From DASUAS01 sp963756895 (GTDB taxonomy: Bacteria > Actinomycetota > Acidimicrobiia > IMCC26256 > DASPTH01): a stretch of DNA of 64,000 nucleotides. Below, piece by piece: positions 41,840 to 50,226 of the stretch. The stretch covers positions 1 to 64,000 of the forward strand of contig CAVWPI010000001.1 in the NCBI GenBank assembly GCA_963756895.1, written 5' to 3'. The translations under genes were made by a program, and so were the position numbers. The notes under the pieces are model-generated. The model saw nothing but the letters and a program-made list of their open reading frames with translations. It made no database searches and was not told where the DNA came from. How positions within the stretch are numbered: the stretch's first letter is position 1; each line of letters starts with the position of its first letter.

Positions 41840-42877
41840 ATGGAACAGACGTATCTGATCACCGGGGGCATGGGCTTCATCGGGTCGCACCTCGCGGAAC
41901 GCCTCCTCGAGGCCGGGCACACGGTTGTCGTGCTCGACGACCTCTCGACGGGCAGCCTCGACAACCTGCGCACCCTCCGAGGCGAGCCCCGGTTGCACAT
42001 CGAGGTCGGTTCGGTCCTCGACGAGCTCAAGGTGGATCAGCTCGTCCACCGGTGCGACGTCGTGGTCCACCTCGCGGCGGCCGTGGGCGTCAAGCTGATC
42101 GTCGAGCAGCCGCTCCGCTCGTTCACCACCAACATCCGTGGTTCCGAGGTCGTGATCGGCGCGGCCCATCGCTACCGTCGCAAGATCCTGATCGTGAGCA
42201 CCTCGGAGATCTACGGCAAGAACGGAACCCAGAAGCTCGAAGAGGGTGCTGATCGGATCCTCGGCGCGACCTCGGTCGCACGCTGGGCGTACAGCACCGC
42301 CAAGGCAGTGGACGAGATCCTCGCGCTCATGTACCACCGTGAGCGTGACCTCCAGTCGATCGTGGTGCGCCTGTTCAACACCGTCGGCCCGCGCCAGAGC
42401 CCGGCGTACGGGATGGTGATCCCGCGGCTCGCCCGCCAGGCGGTCGCCGGCGACCCGGTCTCGGTGTACGGCGACGGCCTGCAGACCCGGTGCTTCTGCC
42501 ACGTGCACGACGTCGTCGGCGCACTGGTCGATCTCCTGGAGCATCCGGACGCGATCGGTGAGGTGTTCAACGTCGGTTCGCCCCACGAGATCAGCATCCT
42601 CGACCTCGCCCGCCGGGTGATCGAGCGGTCCGGCAGCACCTCCGAGATCGAGCTCGTGCCCTACGAACAGGCCTATGCCAACGGCTTCGAGGACATGCGA
42701 CGTCGCGTGCCCGACACCGCCAAGCTCACGGCCCTCACCCAATGGGCGCCGACCCGCACGCTCGACGACATCCTCGACGACGCCATCGCCGATGCCGCGC
42801 ACGAGGTGCGACGGCCCGCGGGGCAGGTCACGATCGACCTGACCGGTGACGACGACATGGTGGAGAAGGTCTCGTAG
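41840..42877 (+). CDS. NAD-dependent epimerase/dehydratase (extended SDR)
   Basis: The 345-residue enzyme has ITGGMGFIGSHLAERL (Rossmann motif, residues about 7-22), DDLSTGSLDNL, the serine in STSEIYG and the catalytic YSTAK (YxxxK, about residue 153). RLFNTVGPRQSPAYGMVIPRL and FNVGSPHEISILDLA are typical of nucleotide-sugar epimerases/decarboxylases (UDP-glucuronate decarboxylase or UDP-glucose 4-epimerase-like). I chose the ATG at 41840, which has GGGGGAG nine bases upstream, over the TTG at 41804. It is divergent from the two GT genes. The exact sugar is unresolved. Confidence 0.85.
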   Translation: MEQTYLITGGMGFIGSHLAERLLEAGHTVVVLDDLSTGSLDNLRTLRGEPRLHIEVGSVLDELKVDQLVHRCDVVVHLAAAVGVKLIVEQPLRSFTTNIRGSEVVIGAAHRYRRKILIVSTSEIYGKNGTQKLEEGADRILGATSVARWAYSTAKAVDEILALMYHRERDLQSIVVRLFNTVGPRQSPAYGMVIPRLARQAVAGDPVSVYGDGLQTRCFCHVHDVVGALVDLLEHPDAIGEVFNVGSPHEISILDLARRVIERSGSTSEIELVPYEQAYANGFEDMRRRVPDTAKLTALTQWAPTRTLDDILDDAIADAAHEVRRPAGQVTIDLTGDDDMVEKVS

Positions 42878-42887
42878 GAGCGTCGTT

Positions 42888-43508
42888 TCAGGGCTTGGGC
42901 TGCAACACCGCGACGTAGGTCGGGGCGAAGAAGTCCGGCCAACGCTCGACGAGGGTCCGTGAAACGGGTGCTCCACGCTTGGGGCCCACGAGTGCTCGCT
43001 CCTGCGCGACGACCCAACCGTGCTCGCGCCCGACGTGTTCACAGAAGTCGCGCGCCTCGGGAAGGGTGAACATCCAGCGGTGTCGATCCCGACTCGGTTC
43101 CAGCGGCAGTCCCCACTTCCCCGAGTGCTTGCCCCGAACGGCCATCCATCGGGAACGGGCGTCGTACTGGTTCGGCAGCGACAACACGACGTGGCGACGG
43201 GCGACCCGACAGAGCTCCGAGAACGAATGGTGGATGTCATCGGTGTGCTCGAGCACGTCGAGCGCAACGACCACGTCGGCACTCCGGTCCGGGAAGGGCA
43301 GCCCCACCCCGAGATCGGCGACCGCGTCGGCGCTCATCGAGAGGTCGAGACCGACGTACGACACCCCGCGGGGCGCGAGGGCACGATCGAGCTCGCGGCG
43401 CCGGCACCCGATGTCGAGAACTTGCCCGCTCCAGATCGATGGGAAGCCGTCGACGATGCTCTCGGCCTTGTGTGCGGACGTGACGCCCCGCATGGTCAGC
43501 AGCTCCAT
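42888..43508 (-). CDS. SAM-dependent methyltransferase
   Basis: The 206-residue class I methyltransferase has VLDIGCRRRELDRAL (SAM motif I, unusual C-R-R in place of G-x-G), GLDLSMSADAV, LPFPDRSADVVVALDVLEHTDDI (motif with catalytic region) and VVLSLPNQYDAR. A frame extends upstream, but the ATG at 43508 (MELLTMRG) is the most likely start. It lies in the sugar-modification part of the locus and probably methylates a sugar hydroxyl. Confidence 0.8.
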   Translation of the reverse strand: MELLTMRGVTSAHKAESIVDGFPSIWSGQVLDIGCRRRELDRALAPRGVSYVGLDLSMSADAVADLGVGLPFPDRSADVVVALDVLEHTDDIHHSFSELCRVARRHVVLSLPNQYDARSRWMAVRGKHSGKWGLPLEPSRDRHRWMFTLPEARDFCEHVGREHGWVVAQERALVGPKRGAPVSRTLVERWPDFFAPTYVAVLQPKP

Positions 43509-43566
43509 GTGCTGGACGATACTGGCGCCGGGGAGCGGCGTGCTCGCCGGTCTCAGCGCGACGGCC

Positions 43567-44133
43567 TCAGCGCGCCGGCGTGAACCACTCGTCGAAGTGC
43601 GGACGCAGCGCTGCCAGTGGTGGCGCCGAACGATCACGCTCCGACAGGATCGGATCGGCGATCGGCCAGTCGATCCCGAGGTCGCGGTCGTTCCACGCGA
43701 GTGCGATGTCGAGTGCGGGGTCGTGGATCGCGTCCATGCGGTAGCAGATGTCGGCTTCGTCGGAGATCACCTGGAAGCCGTGCACGAACCCCGGCGGGAT
43801 CCACACCTGCAGACCCGACCGGTCGTCGAGCACGAGCGAATCCCACTGGAGGAAGCTCGACGATGTCGGTCGAAGATCGACGACGACCTCGAAGATCTCG
43901 CCGCGCGCACAGCGCACCAGCTTCCCCTCGCTGAGCGCGGCGCGGCCGTGGAGACCACGGAGCACGCCGTGGCGCGAGCGTGACTGGCTCTCCTCGACGA
44001 ACGCCCGGTGGTCCAGCCCGGCGTCGGCGAGGGTCGAGGCGGACATCGTGCGCAGGAAGAACCCACGGTGGTCCTCGAACGGCTCGGAGCGGAAGAGCAC
44101 CACATCCTGGAGCGACCACGACTCGATCTGCAT
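43567..44133 (-). CDS. rfbC: dTDP-4-dehydrorhamnose 3,5-epimerase-like cupin
   Basis: The 188-residue cupin has the RfbC motifs FEDHRGFFLRT, FVEESQSRSRHGVLRGLH (His catalytic base), GEIFEVVVDLRPTS, LQVWIPPGFVHGFQVISDEADICYRM (catalytic Tyr), and AWNDRDLGIDWPI. It converts a 4-keto-6-deoxy sugar nucleotide to its 3,5-epimer. No rfbA, rfbB or rfbD lies adjacent, so it may act on a different keto sugar. It is cotranscribed with the aminopeptidase gene (9 bp gap). Confidence 0.9.
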   Translation of the reverse strand: MQIESWSLQDVVLFRSEPFEDHRGFFLRTMSASTLADAGLDHRAFVEESQSRSRHGVLRGLHGRAALSEGKLVRCARGEIFEVVVDLRPTSSSFLQWDSLVLDDRSGLQVWIPPGFVHGFQVISDEADICYRMDAIHDPALDIALAWNDRDLGIDWPIADPILSERDRSAPPLAALRPHFDEWFTPAR

Positions 44134-44142
44134 CTCGGCCGA

Positions 44143-45448
44143 CTACGGGAGGGGCTCGAGGAGCCCGTGTTCGAGGAGCGCGTCGGCCGCCCGGCGTATC
44201 GCCGAGAACGGGAGCCCCGAGCGTTCCGCGATCGCCAGGAGGTCGTGCTCACCGTCGGAGAGGTTGAGCACCCAGAGCAACCCCATCTCGGTCGCCGCCC
44301 GGTCGATCGTGGCGCCGATGGACCGGTAGAGGCCGCGTCGCCCGAGTTGGGGCTCGCACTTCGGGTTGGTGTTCAGGTAGCGACCGTTGCCTTCCAGCAC
44401 GTCGACCACGTCGAGCACCGACGCCAACGCGTCGGCCAACTGGCCCGGATCCACGAAGTCCAGGTCGTCGGCCGACGTGTGGTACTCGGGATACTCCCCG
44501 TGGGGGGTCCGCCCGATGCGCCCGACCGGGAGGTCGAAGCCCGGAGAGCAGAACTGTCGTTCGTCGTATCCGTACGGGGAGAAGTCGATCACGGCGTGCG
44601 CCCGGCCACTGTCGCGCAGCACGCACTCGGCGGCGCGGTCGACGTCCGCCGTCCCTCGCCGCGATCGCTTGTAGGTGAGCGGGCCGCGGTCACCGACGCC
44701 GGTGACCACCAGTCCGTGCGCGATGCGATCGACCCCGGACTCGTTGCGGGCCAGCCACACGATCGAGCCGATCGTGCCCGGGATGAAGAGCAGCCGGTAC
44801 GAGTGTCGCAACCGGCGGCTGCTGAGGGCGCGTCCGAGCAGCGTCACGAGCGCGAGTCCGGACAGCGTTGTCGTTGGCCATCGACGGATGGCAGACGTGG
44901 GTGCTGATGAGCACCTCGTCCGTCGTCTCGCCGGGCAGCAGGCATTCGCCGTACGTCAAGGAGCCTGGTTCGAGGGACGAGTCGACCACGACGTCGTAGC
45001 TGTCACCTTCGAACCGCTCGAGGTCGTCGTGGGCGAGGCAGAAGCCCCACGACTCGGTGTAGTACGAGGTGCGGTACGGCACCGACTGCGGCCGGTCGGG
45101 CAGCGTGAACAGGCGGGGACGAAGCTCGTCGAAGGAGAGGCGCTCGCGCACCGGCGCGCTGTAACCCACCACGTGGAGGTTGGAACGCTGGAAGTCGATC
45201 AGGCGTTCGCCGGACTCGTTCCGCACGTAGGCGTCGCGAATGTTCCACTCGAGCGGGACCGTCCAATCGAACGCCACCGTGCCGGACGGGACCTCGTGGA
45301 TCTCGAGCGGCAGGTACTCCCCGACGATGTCGAGGGTCGCCCGCACGCCGTCACCGGTGATGCTGCGGCAGATCGGGAAGAACTCGGCGCACAGGTCGTG
45401 CAGTTCCGTGCCCAGGTCGGAGCCGTCGGATCGGGCCTCGGCGCGCAC
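44143..45448 (-). CDS. DUF4910/M28-like aminopeptidase-domain protein (one frameshift)
   Basis: The protein of about 434 residues combines an N-terminal segment (FFPICRSITGDGVRATLDIV, VPSGTVAFDWTVPLEWNIRDAYV) with a metallopeptidase core: ISTHVCHPSMANDN (His and Asp metal ligands) joined by a one-base shift near 44868 to LSGLALVTLLG, then IPGTIGSIVWLARNE, YGYDERQFCSPG, EYPEYHTSADDLDFV (Glu and His ligands). A C-terminal winged-helix-like part (EHDLLAIAERSGLPFSAIRRAADAL) follows. The family occurs in polysaccharide loci with unproved role. Known for M28-like fold. Substrate unknown. Confidence 0.84.
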
Positions 45449-45453
45449 GACAG

Positions 45454-46794
45454 CTACTGACGGCCCGAACGTCGAAAGCGCCGTCGGCGCGGCCGCGACG
45501 TGCCGACCGCGGCGTCCTCCGACCCGGTTTCGCTCACCGCTTCGGCGCTGACCTCACCGCCGAGCGCACCGTCGAGCGCGGCCGGCTCGGGTGCTGCCTG
45601 CTCCGGTGCTGGGGACGAGGCGGAGGGCGCCGACGCGGCAGGAGGTGCCGACGAGCCATTGGTGGCGACGGCGATCGGTTCGGCGGTGACCTCGCAAGCG
45701 ACCGGCTCGCTCGTCGGCTGTCGCTGCGCGCGGACGAACCCGACGATCGAGGCCACTGCTTCCGCCCAATGGGCGACCGAGTGTTCCTGCCGTACTGCAC
45801 TGCGCAGCATCTGGCCTGCGCTGTCGAGCTCCTCGCTCCACGCCGCCGCCAAGGTCTTCATCCGGTCCGCGAGTTGCCGCTCGTCGCCCGGCGCGAATCG
45901 CAGCGGGAGCGGTGCGGGGTCGAGCACCTTGGCGAACTGCTCTCGTGACGAGAGCACCGGGCGTCCGTGGGCCATCGCCAGGAGCACATCGAGGGCAAGC
46001 GGGTCGTCGGGTCCTTCGAGGTCGACGAGCGCGTGCGCCTGCGCCAGCATCTCCGGGAAGCTTCCCGGCCCGTCCACCACTGCGATGTCCGCAGATCGGA
46101 TGAGCGCGAGGTTCCGGATCTGGGCCTCGATCAGGTGACGCTGCCCGTTCGGAGCGCCGGAGTCGGTGAGCGCGATCGTGAGGTGGACATCCGCACTCAG
46201 TCCACGCGCCAGCGCGAACGTCTGCAGCACACGGTTCAGGTCCGGCTTCCCCGTCGGCGCCCAGGCCAGGAGGCGCAATGGGGGACGGGCGGGGAACGTC
46301 TCGATCAGCGGGACCCCGAGATCGATCCCGGCGCCGATTCCCCACAGCCAGCCGGGGACTGCCGCCTCGTCGGCGCACGACGTGAGCACCCCGGCGACGT
46401 ATGCACCGACCTCGGCGACCACGGCCTCCGACGGTGGTGCCTCGTGCCACCACAGCAGTGGGAGGTCGAGTCGTTCGGTGACGGCGTGGATCCGCTTCAC
46501 CATCTCGAGATCGGCATCGAGCAGGAGAACGACGGTCTCGGGCTTGCGCTGCGCCGTTTCCTTCAGCACGGCCGCGAGGCTCGACCGCCGAGCGTCGGCG
46601 TCCGAGTCGACCGGCGCGGGTCGCCAGGAGATCTCCGCCTGGGGGCCTCCGCCGGGGTTCCACCAGGTCTTGTCGGCTTCCAGCACCACGAGGTCGCCGA
46701 CGTGTCGCGCCAGCTGCTGGGCACGGGCGACGTCGCGGTTCGCGGTGTCGGGAGCGTCCTCGCCCCCCTTGCCGGTGATCAGGAGCAAGGTCAT
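45454..46794 (-). CDS. Putative GT-B glycosyltransferase-like protein
   Basis: The 446-residue protein has two Rossmann-like halves (LLLITGKGGEDAPDT at the N-terminus; LRLLAWAPTGKPDLNRVLQTFALARGLSADVHL; IAVVDGPGSFPEMLAQAHALVDLEGPDDPLALDVLLAMAHGRPVLSS), the last matching the donor-binding area of GT4 enzymes but lacking a clear E-X7-E pair. The last about 85 residues are Ala/Pro/Glu-rich and end in an Arg-rich stretch (SRPRRRRFRRSGRQ). Its start overlaps the short upstream frame by 4 bp. Function uncertain, glycosyltransferase-like by context and fold. Confidence 0.55.
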   Translation of the reverse strand: MTLLLITGKGGEDAPDTANRDVARAQQLARHVGDLVVLEADKTWWNPGGGPQAEISWRPAPVDSDADARRSSLAAVLKETAQRKPETVVLLLDADLEMVKRIHAVTERLDLPLLWWHEAPPSEAVVAEVGAYVAGVLTSCADEAAVPGWLWGIGAGIDLGVPLIETFPARPPLRLLAWAPTGKPDLNRVLQTFALARGLSADVHLTIALTDSGAPNGQRHLIEAQIRNLALIRSADIAVVDGPGSFPEMLAQAHALVDLEGPDDPLALDVLLAMAHGRPVLSSREQFAKVLDPAPLPLRFAPGDERQLADRMKTLAAAWSEELDSAGQMLRSAVRQEHSVAHWAEAVASIVGFVRAQRQPTSEPVACEVTAEPIAVATNGSSAPPAASAPSASSPAPEQAAPEPAALDGALGGEVSAEAVSETGSEDAAVGTSRPRRRRFRRSGRQ

Positions 46795-46979
46795 CTTCGC
46801 ACGATCCGCGGTGAAAGTCGTTCGATCCCGGCCTCGTGCTCGCCGAGCGGGTCATGACTCGGCGTGGCCACGTCGACCACGGGGCGCGGTACCACGAGCG
46901 CCGGGCGCAGATCGGGCGCGACGGTCCCCGGGCCACCGATGTCCGACGGGAGGATTGCGGAGACGACCACCACGCTCAT
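46791..46979 (-). CDS. Short ORF resembling a glycosyltransferase N-terminus
   Basis: The 62-residue frame starts SVVVVSAILPSDIGGPGTVAPDL, very like the first strand and glycine-rich loop of GT4 enzymes, then DVATPSHDPLGEHEAG, and stops at a TGA overlapping the next gene's ATG. It may be a remnant N-terminus, the first part of a gene broken by an indel, or a small coupled leader. It has no complete catalytic domain. Confidence 0.4.
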   Translation of the reverse strand: MSVVVVSAILPSDIGGPGTVAPDLRPALVVPRPVVDVATPSHDPLGEHEAGIERLSPRIVRR

Positions 46980-47312
46980 TCCAGGGCTCCAGGTATCTCG
47001 GCCCGACACCCACAGGGAGCATGACTCGCAGATGCGCTCATGCGCCCGGGCCCCGCTGACGCGGACCAAGCTAGCGCAAGGGACGCGGCACGACGACGCC
47101 GGTCGTGCATCCGGCCCATGACGTCGGCCTGCCTCGCCGGCAGGGCGAGGGCCCGGAACCGGCCTGGACCAGGAGGCGGCAGCCGCCTGGCCGCTAACTT
47201 GTCGGGGACATGGCACGAGAGACTCCACCCTCCGAGGCCATCCACCCCGCCGAGCCCGTCCACCCCGCGCCCCGAACCCGCGCCGGGCGGGACTGCGCCC
47301 GGTGACCGGTCG
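46980..47312. other. Divergent intergenic region without a gene
   Basis: This 333-bp stretch separates the leftward glycosyltransferase genes from the rightward ABC-exporter operon, so it should hold both promoters. I see no convincing -35/-10 pair. A short open frame from an ATG at 47210 ends at 47305 and has a proline-rich composition; it may be the true N-terminus of the permease if an indel lies near 47290-47305. Confidence 0.4.
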
Positions 47313-48153
47313 TTGACGGTGCCCGACAAGCCGCCCCCCGAGCTGATGTACCGGCGCCGGCTCCGGCTGGTCCACTCCATCCGCAACTCCTGGCACCATC
47401 GGGAGCTGCTCCGCAGCCTCACCGAGCGCCAGCTCCGGAGCCGCTACAAGCAGGCGACCCTGGGCTTCGTCTGGGCGCTCGCGGCCCCGGTGTCGCTCCT
47501 CCTGGTGTTCGTCGTGTTCGCCGACCGGGTGGCCGACATCGACACCGGCGGCGTGCCGTACTCGCTCTTCGCCTTCACGGGGCTCCTCGCCTGGACGTTC
47601 TTCGCCAGCTCGGTGAACGGCGCGTCGCAGAGCCTGCTCTCGAACACCTCGCTGCTCAACAAGACGGCGTGCCCTCGCGAGCTGTTCCCGTTGTCCACCG
47701 TGATCGTCGCCGGCGTCGACACCGCGCTCACCTCGATCGTGCTCGTGGTGCTGTTCGTCGCGACGCAGACCGTGCCGGATCCCGACGACCGTCTACGTGC
47801 CACTCCTCGTCCTCGTGCAGATCGTGCTGACGGTGGGGGTGAGCTTCCTCATCTCGATCGTCGTGGTCTTCTGGCGCGACATCCGCCACGCGCTCCCGCT
47901 CTTCCTCCAGGTCGGGCTGCTCGTCACGCCGGTCGCCTACGGCTTCGACGTGATGCCCGTCGAGCTGCGCTGGGTCTACTCGATCGTGAATCCTCTCGGC
48001 CCGATCATCGACGGCTACCGCCGCACGATGTTCCAGAACGAGGCCCCCCAGTGGCAGTACCTGGGTCTCGCGACCCTGAGCTCCTTCGCCATCCTCGTCT
48101 TCGGATTCTGGTTGTTGAAGCGCCTGGAGGGCGGGATCGTTGACGTCACCTAG
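47313..48153 (+). CDS. wzm: Polysaccharide ABC transporter permease (Wzm-like, one frameshift)
   Basis: The ABC-2 permease has a cytosolic amphipathic segment (RRRLRLVHSIRNSWHHRELLRSLTERQLRSRYKQA), then membrane helices starting LGFVWALAAPVSLLLVFVVF, with FTGLLAWTFFASSVNG and NTSLLNKTACPRELFPL (both family hallmarks). A one-base shift near 47785 joins to VYVPLLVLVQIVLTVGVSFL and WRDIRHALPLFLQVGLLVTPVAYGF. Total about 280 residues. The start is uncertain: TTG at 47313 is taken, GTG at 47319 is possible. It exports a lipid-linked glycan with Wzt, whose start overlaps this stop. Confidence 0.85.
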
Positions 48154-49321
48154 CGGCTCGATCCGCGCCGGCGGGATCTGGAAGCGCTTCCGGCCGGACG
48201 TGAGCACGAGTCTGATCCGCGACACCCTCGGCCGCGCCGTGACCCGTCTGCGCGGCCAGGAGACGAGCTGGCGCTGGGCGCTGCGCGACATCGACGTGTC
48301 GCTCGACCCAGGGCAGTCCCTCGGCCTCATCGGGGACAACGGGTCGGGCAAGTCGACCCTGCTGAAGATCCTGACCGGGATCATGGACCCCACCGCCGGC
48401 CGTCTCGACGTGCGCGGGCGCGTGGCCGCGCTGATCCAGGTGACCGGAGGCATCCACCCGGAGCTCAGCGGCCGGGAGAACATCTCGCTCTACGGGTCGA
48501 TCCTCGGTCTGAAGCGCGCCGAGATCGCGCGGCACTTCGACGCGATCGTCGAGTTCGCCGAGCTCGAGGACGCGATCGACCGTCAGGTGAAGTTCTATTC
48601 GAGCGGCATGCAGATGCGCCTGGGGTTCACCGTGGCGGCCTATCTCCAACCCGACATCTTCCTCGTCGACGAGGTGCTGTCGGTCGGCGACGCCACCTTC
48701 CAGGAGAAGTCGCTCGGACGGATGCGCGAGGTGCTGGCCGAGGGCACCTCGCTGGTGTACGTCTCCCACGACCTGCACAGCGTCGAGTCGATCTGCGAGC
48801 AGGGGCTCTGGCTGGAGCACGGCGTCATCCGGGCCGAGGGCACCATCGACGAGGCGCTGTCGTACTACCGGCACCACATCGAGCAGCGGGCCGAGACGGA
48901 TCGGAAGATCGACGGCGTGGTCGGCCTGGTGAAGGTGGTGGCCGAAGGCCCCGACGGGCGGAACCCGCGCACGCAGGGGCCCCTCGACGTCACCGTCACC
49001 CTCGAGTGCGAGAAGGCCCGTCCCGGACGGTTGCTCGTCGGGATGAGTGAGGGTCCGGCGACTCCCATCTTCTGCGTGCGGCACCGGATCGACCTCGTGC
49101 CCGGTCAGATGGAGGCCCGGTGCCACATCGAGCGGGTGCCCCTGCCACGCGGGAGGTACTACGTGTGGCTCGCCGTGTTCTGGGAGGGGGAGGAGCTCCT
49201 GAGCTGGCATCCGGCCGCGACGGTCGACGTGGTCGGGCCCGACATCTTCCGCCCGCCGCCGGGGATCGTCCTCCGCAGCCCCGTGCACCTCGATCTCAAC
49301 TGGGAGTCCGGGCCCGTATGA
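48140..49321 (+). CDS. wzt: Polysaccharide ABC transporter ATP-binding protein with C-terminal domain (Wzt-like)
   Basis: The 393-residue ATPase has Walker A GDNGSGKSTLLK (residues about 68-79), signature YSSGMQMRLGF, Walker B PDIFLVDEVLSVGDATFQEKS and the switch HDLHSVESIC. After residue about 245 a beta-rich domain continues for about 145 residues (VTVTLECEKARPGRLLVG, GRYYVWLAVFWEGEELLSWH), matching the Wzt C-terminal carbohydrate-recognition type. TTG start, 14-bp overlap with wzm. Wzt C-domains in Gram-negatives bind chain-terminal modifications. Confidence 0.93.
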   Translation: MTSPSGSIRAGGIWKRFRPDVSTSLIRDTLGRAVTRLRGQETSWRWALRDIDVSLDPGQSLGLIGDNGSGKSTLLKILTGIMDPTAGRLDVRGRVAALIQVTGGIHPELSGRENISLYGSILGLKRAEIARHFDAIVEFAELEDAIDRQVKFYSSGMQMRLGFTVAAYLQPDIFLVDEVLSVGDATFQEKSLGRMREVLAEGTSLVYVSHDLHSVESICEQGLWLEHGVIRAEGTIDEALSYYRHHIEQRAETDRKIDGVVGLVKVVAEGPDGRNPRTQGPLDVTVTLECEKARPGRLLVGMSEGPATPIFCVRHRIDLVPGQMEARCHIERVPLPRGRYYVWLAVFWEGEELLSWHPAATVDVVGPDIFRPPPGIVLRSPVHLDLNWESGPV

Positions 49322-50226
49322 CGGGCGGCCTCTCGGCCATGGTGGCCGGTGCGATCGCCGAGGCACCGATCCGGCGCGAGCCCTTCCCGCACATCATCGT
49401 GAGCCCGCTGCTCCCCGCCGACCTCTACGAGCAGGTGCGCCAGGCGATCCCGGACCGGGCGTCGCTCGAGGAGGTCGAGTACCCGGGCACCGGCTTCGGC
49501 CGCCGCAATCGCCGCTACCACGATCACGGGCTCGCCTACCGCGATCTCGCCCGTGCCACCGGCCCGCTGGAGGCGATCGCGTCGCTGTTCTCGAGCGACG
49601 AGTTCACCGACGCCCTCCTGACGAAGTTCGCGACCCCGCTCGACGACGGCTTCCTGCCGATCCCGGAGGCGAAGCATCGCTTCTTCGCCGACGGGGCCGA
49701 CGACTACACCTCGGTGTTCGATCTCCAGATCGACCTGCCCGGCTACGCCATCGCGCCCCATCGCGACGTCGACGAGAAGATCGTCACCTACCAGCTGTAC
49801 CTGACCCCCGACGATTCGCTGGCGGAGTTCGGCACGCTGCTGTGCCGTCCCAAGGACAGCCGGGCGGAACGCGGCCGTCGCCGTTCGGTGGCGGCGGTCG
49901 GCGAATGGGTCGACCGGCTCCCCGCCGAGTCACGCGTCCACCGGCGCATCGAGCGGAGCCGCCTGGGCCGCGTGCTCGGGGTCGGATCCAACCGCGTCTG
50001 GCTCCCCTGGAGCTGGTTCACCGTCGACGCCATCGCCCACGCGACGCCGAACTCGCTGCTCGCGTTCGCGCCCAACGAGCGGTCGTTCCACGCGGTCGAC
50101 CTCCGCATCCCGCGAGAGTCCCCAGTGCAACAGCGCGAGGTCGTGCGCGGCTTCATCCGCACCGGGGGCAACACCACGAATTGGATCGCACCGCGTCGCC
50201 CCGAACGCAAACGAGCGAGCCGATGA
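49318..50226 (+). CDS. 2-oxoglutarate/Fe(II)-dependent oxygenase-like protein
   Basis: The 302-residue protein has a double-stranded beta-helix core: HRD (His148, Asp150 within AIAPHRDVDEKIVTYQLYLTP), and the distal His258 in AFAPNERSFHAVDLRI, making a complete 2-His-1-carboxylate iron site. The N-terminal FPHIIVSPLLPADLYEQV is common in prolyl-hydroxylase-like enzymes. The ATG overlaps the wzt stop (ATGA) and the stop overlaps the pyruvyltransferase start, so it is tightly coupled to the exporter. It may hydroxylate or oxidise a glycan residue. The substrate is inference. Confidence 0.82.
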   Translation: MTGGLSAMVAGAIAEAPIRREPFPHIIVSPLLPADLYEQVRQAIPDRASLEEVEYPGTGFGRRNRRYHDHGLAYRDLARATGPLEAIASLFSSDEFTDALLTKFATPLDDGFLPIPEAKHRFFADGADDYTSVFDLQIDLPGYAIAPHRDVDEKIVTYQLYLTPDDSLAEFGTLLCRPKDSRAERGRRRSVAAVGEWVDRLPAESRVHRRIERSRLGRVLGVGSNRVWLPWSWFTVDAIAHATPNSLLAFAPNERSFHAVDLRIPRESPVQQREVVRGFIRTGGNTTNWIAPRRPERKRASR

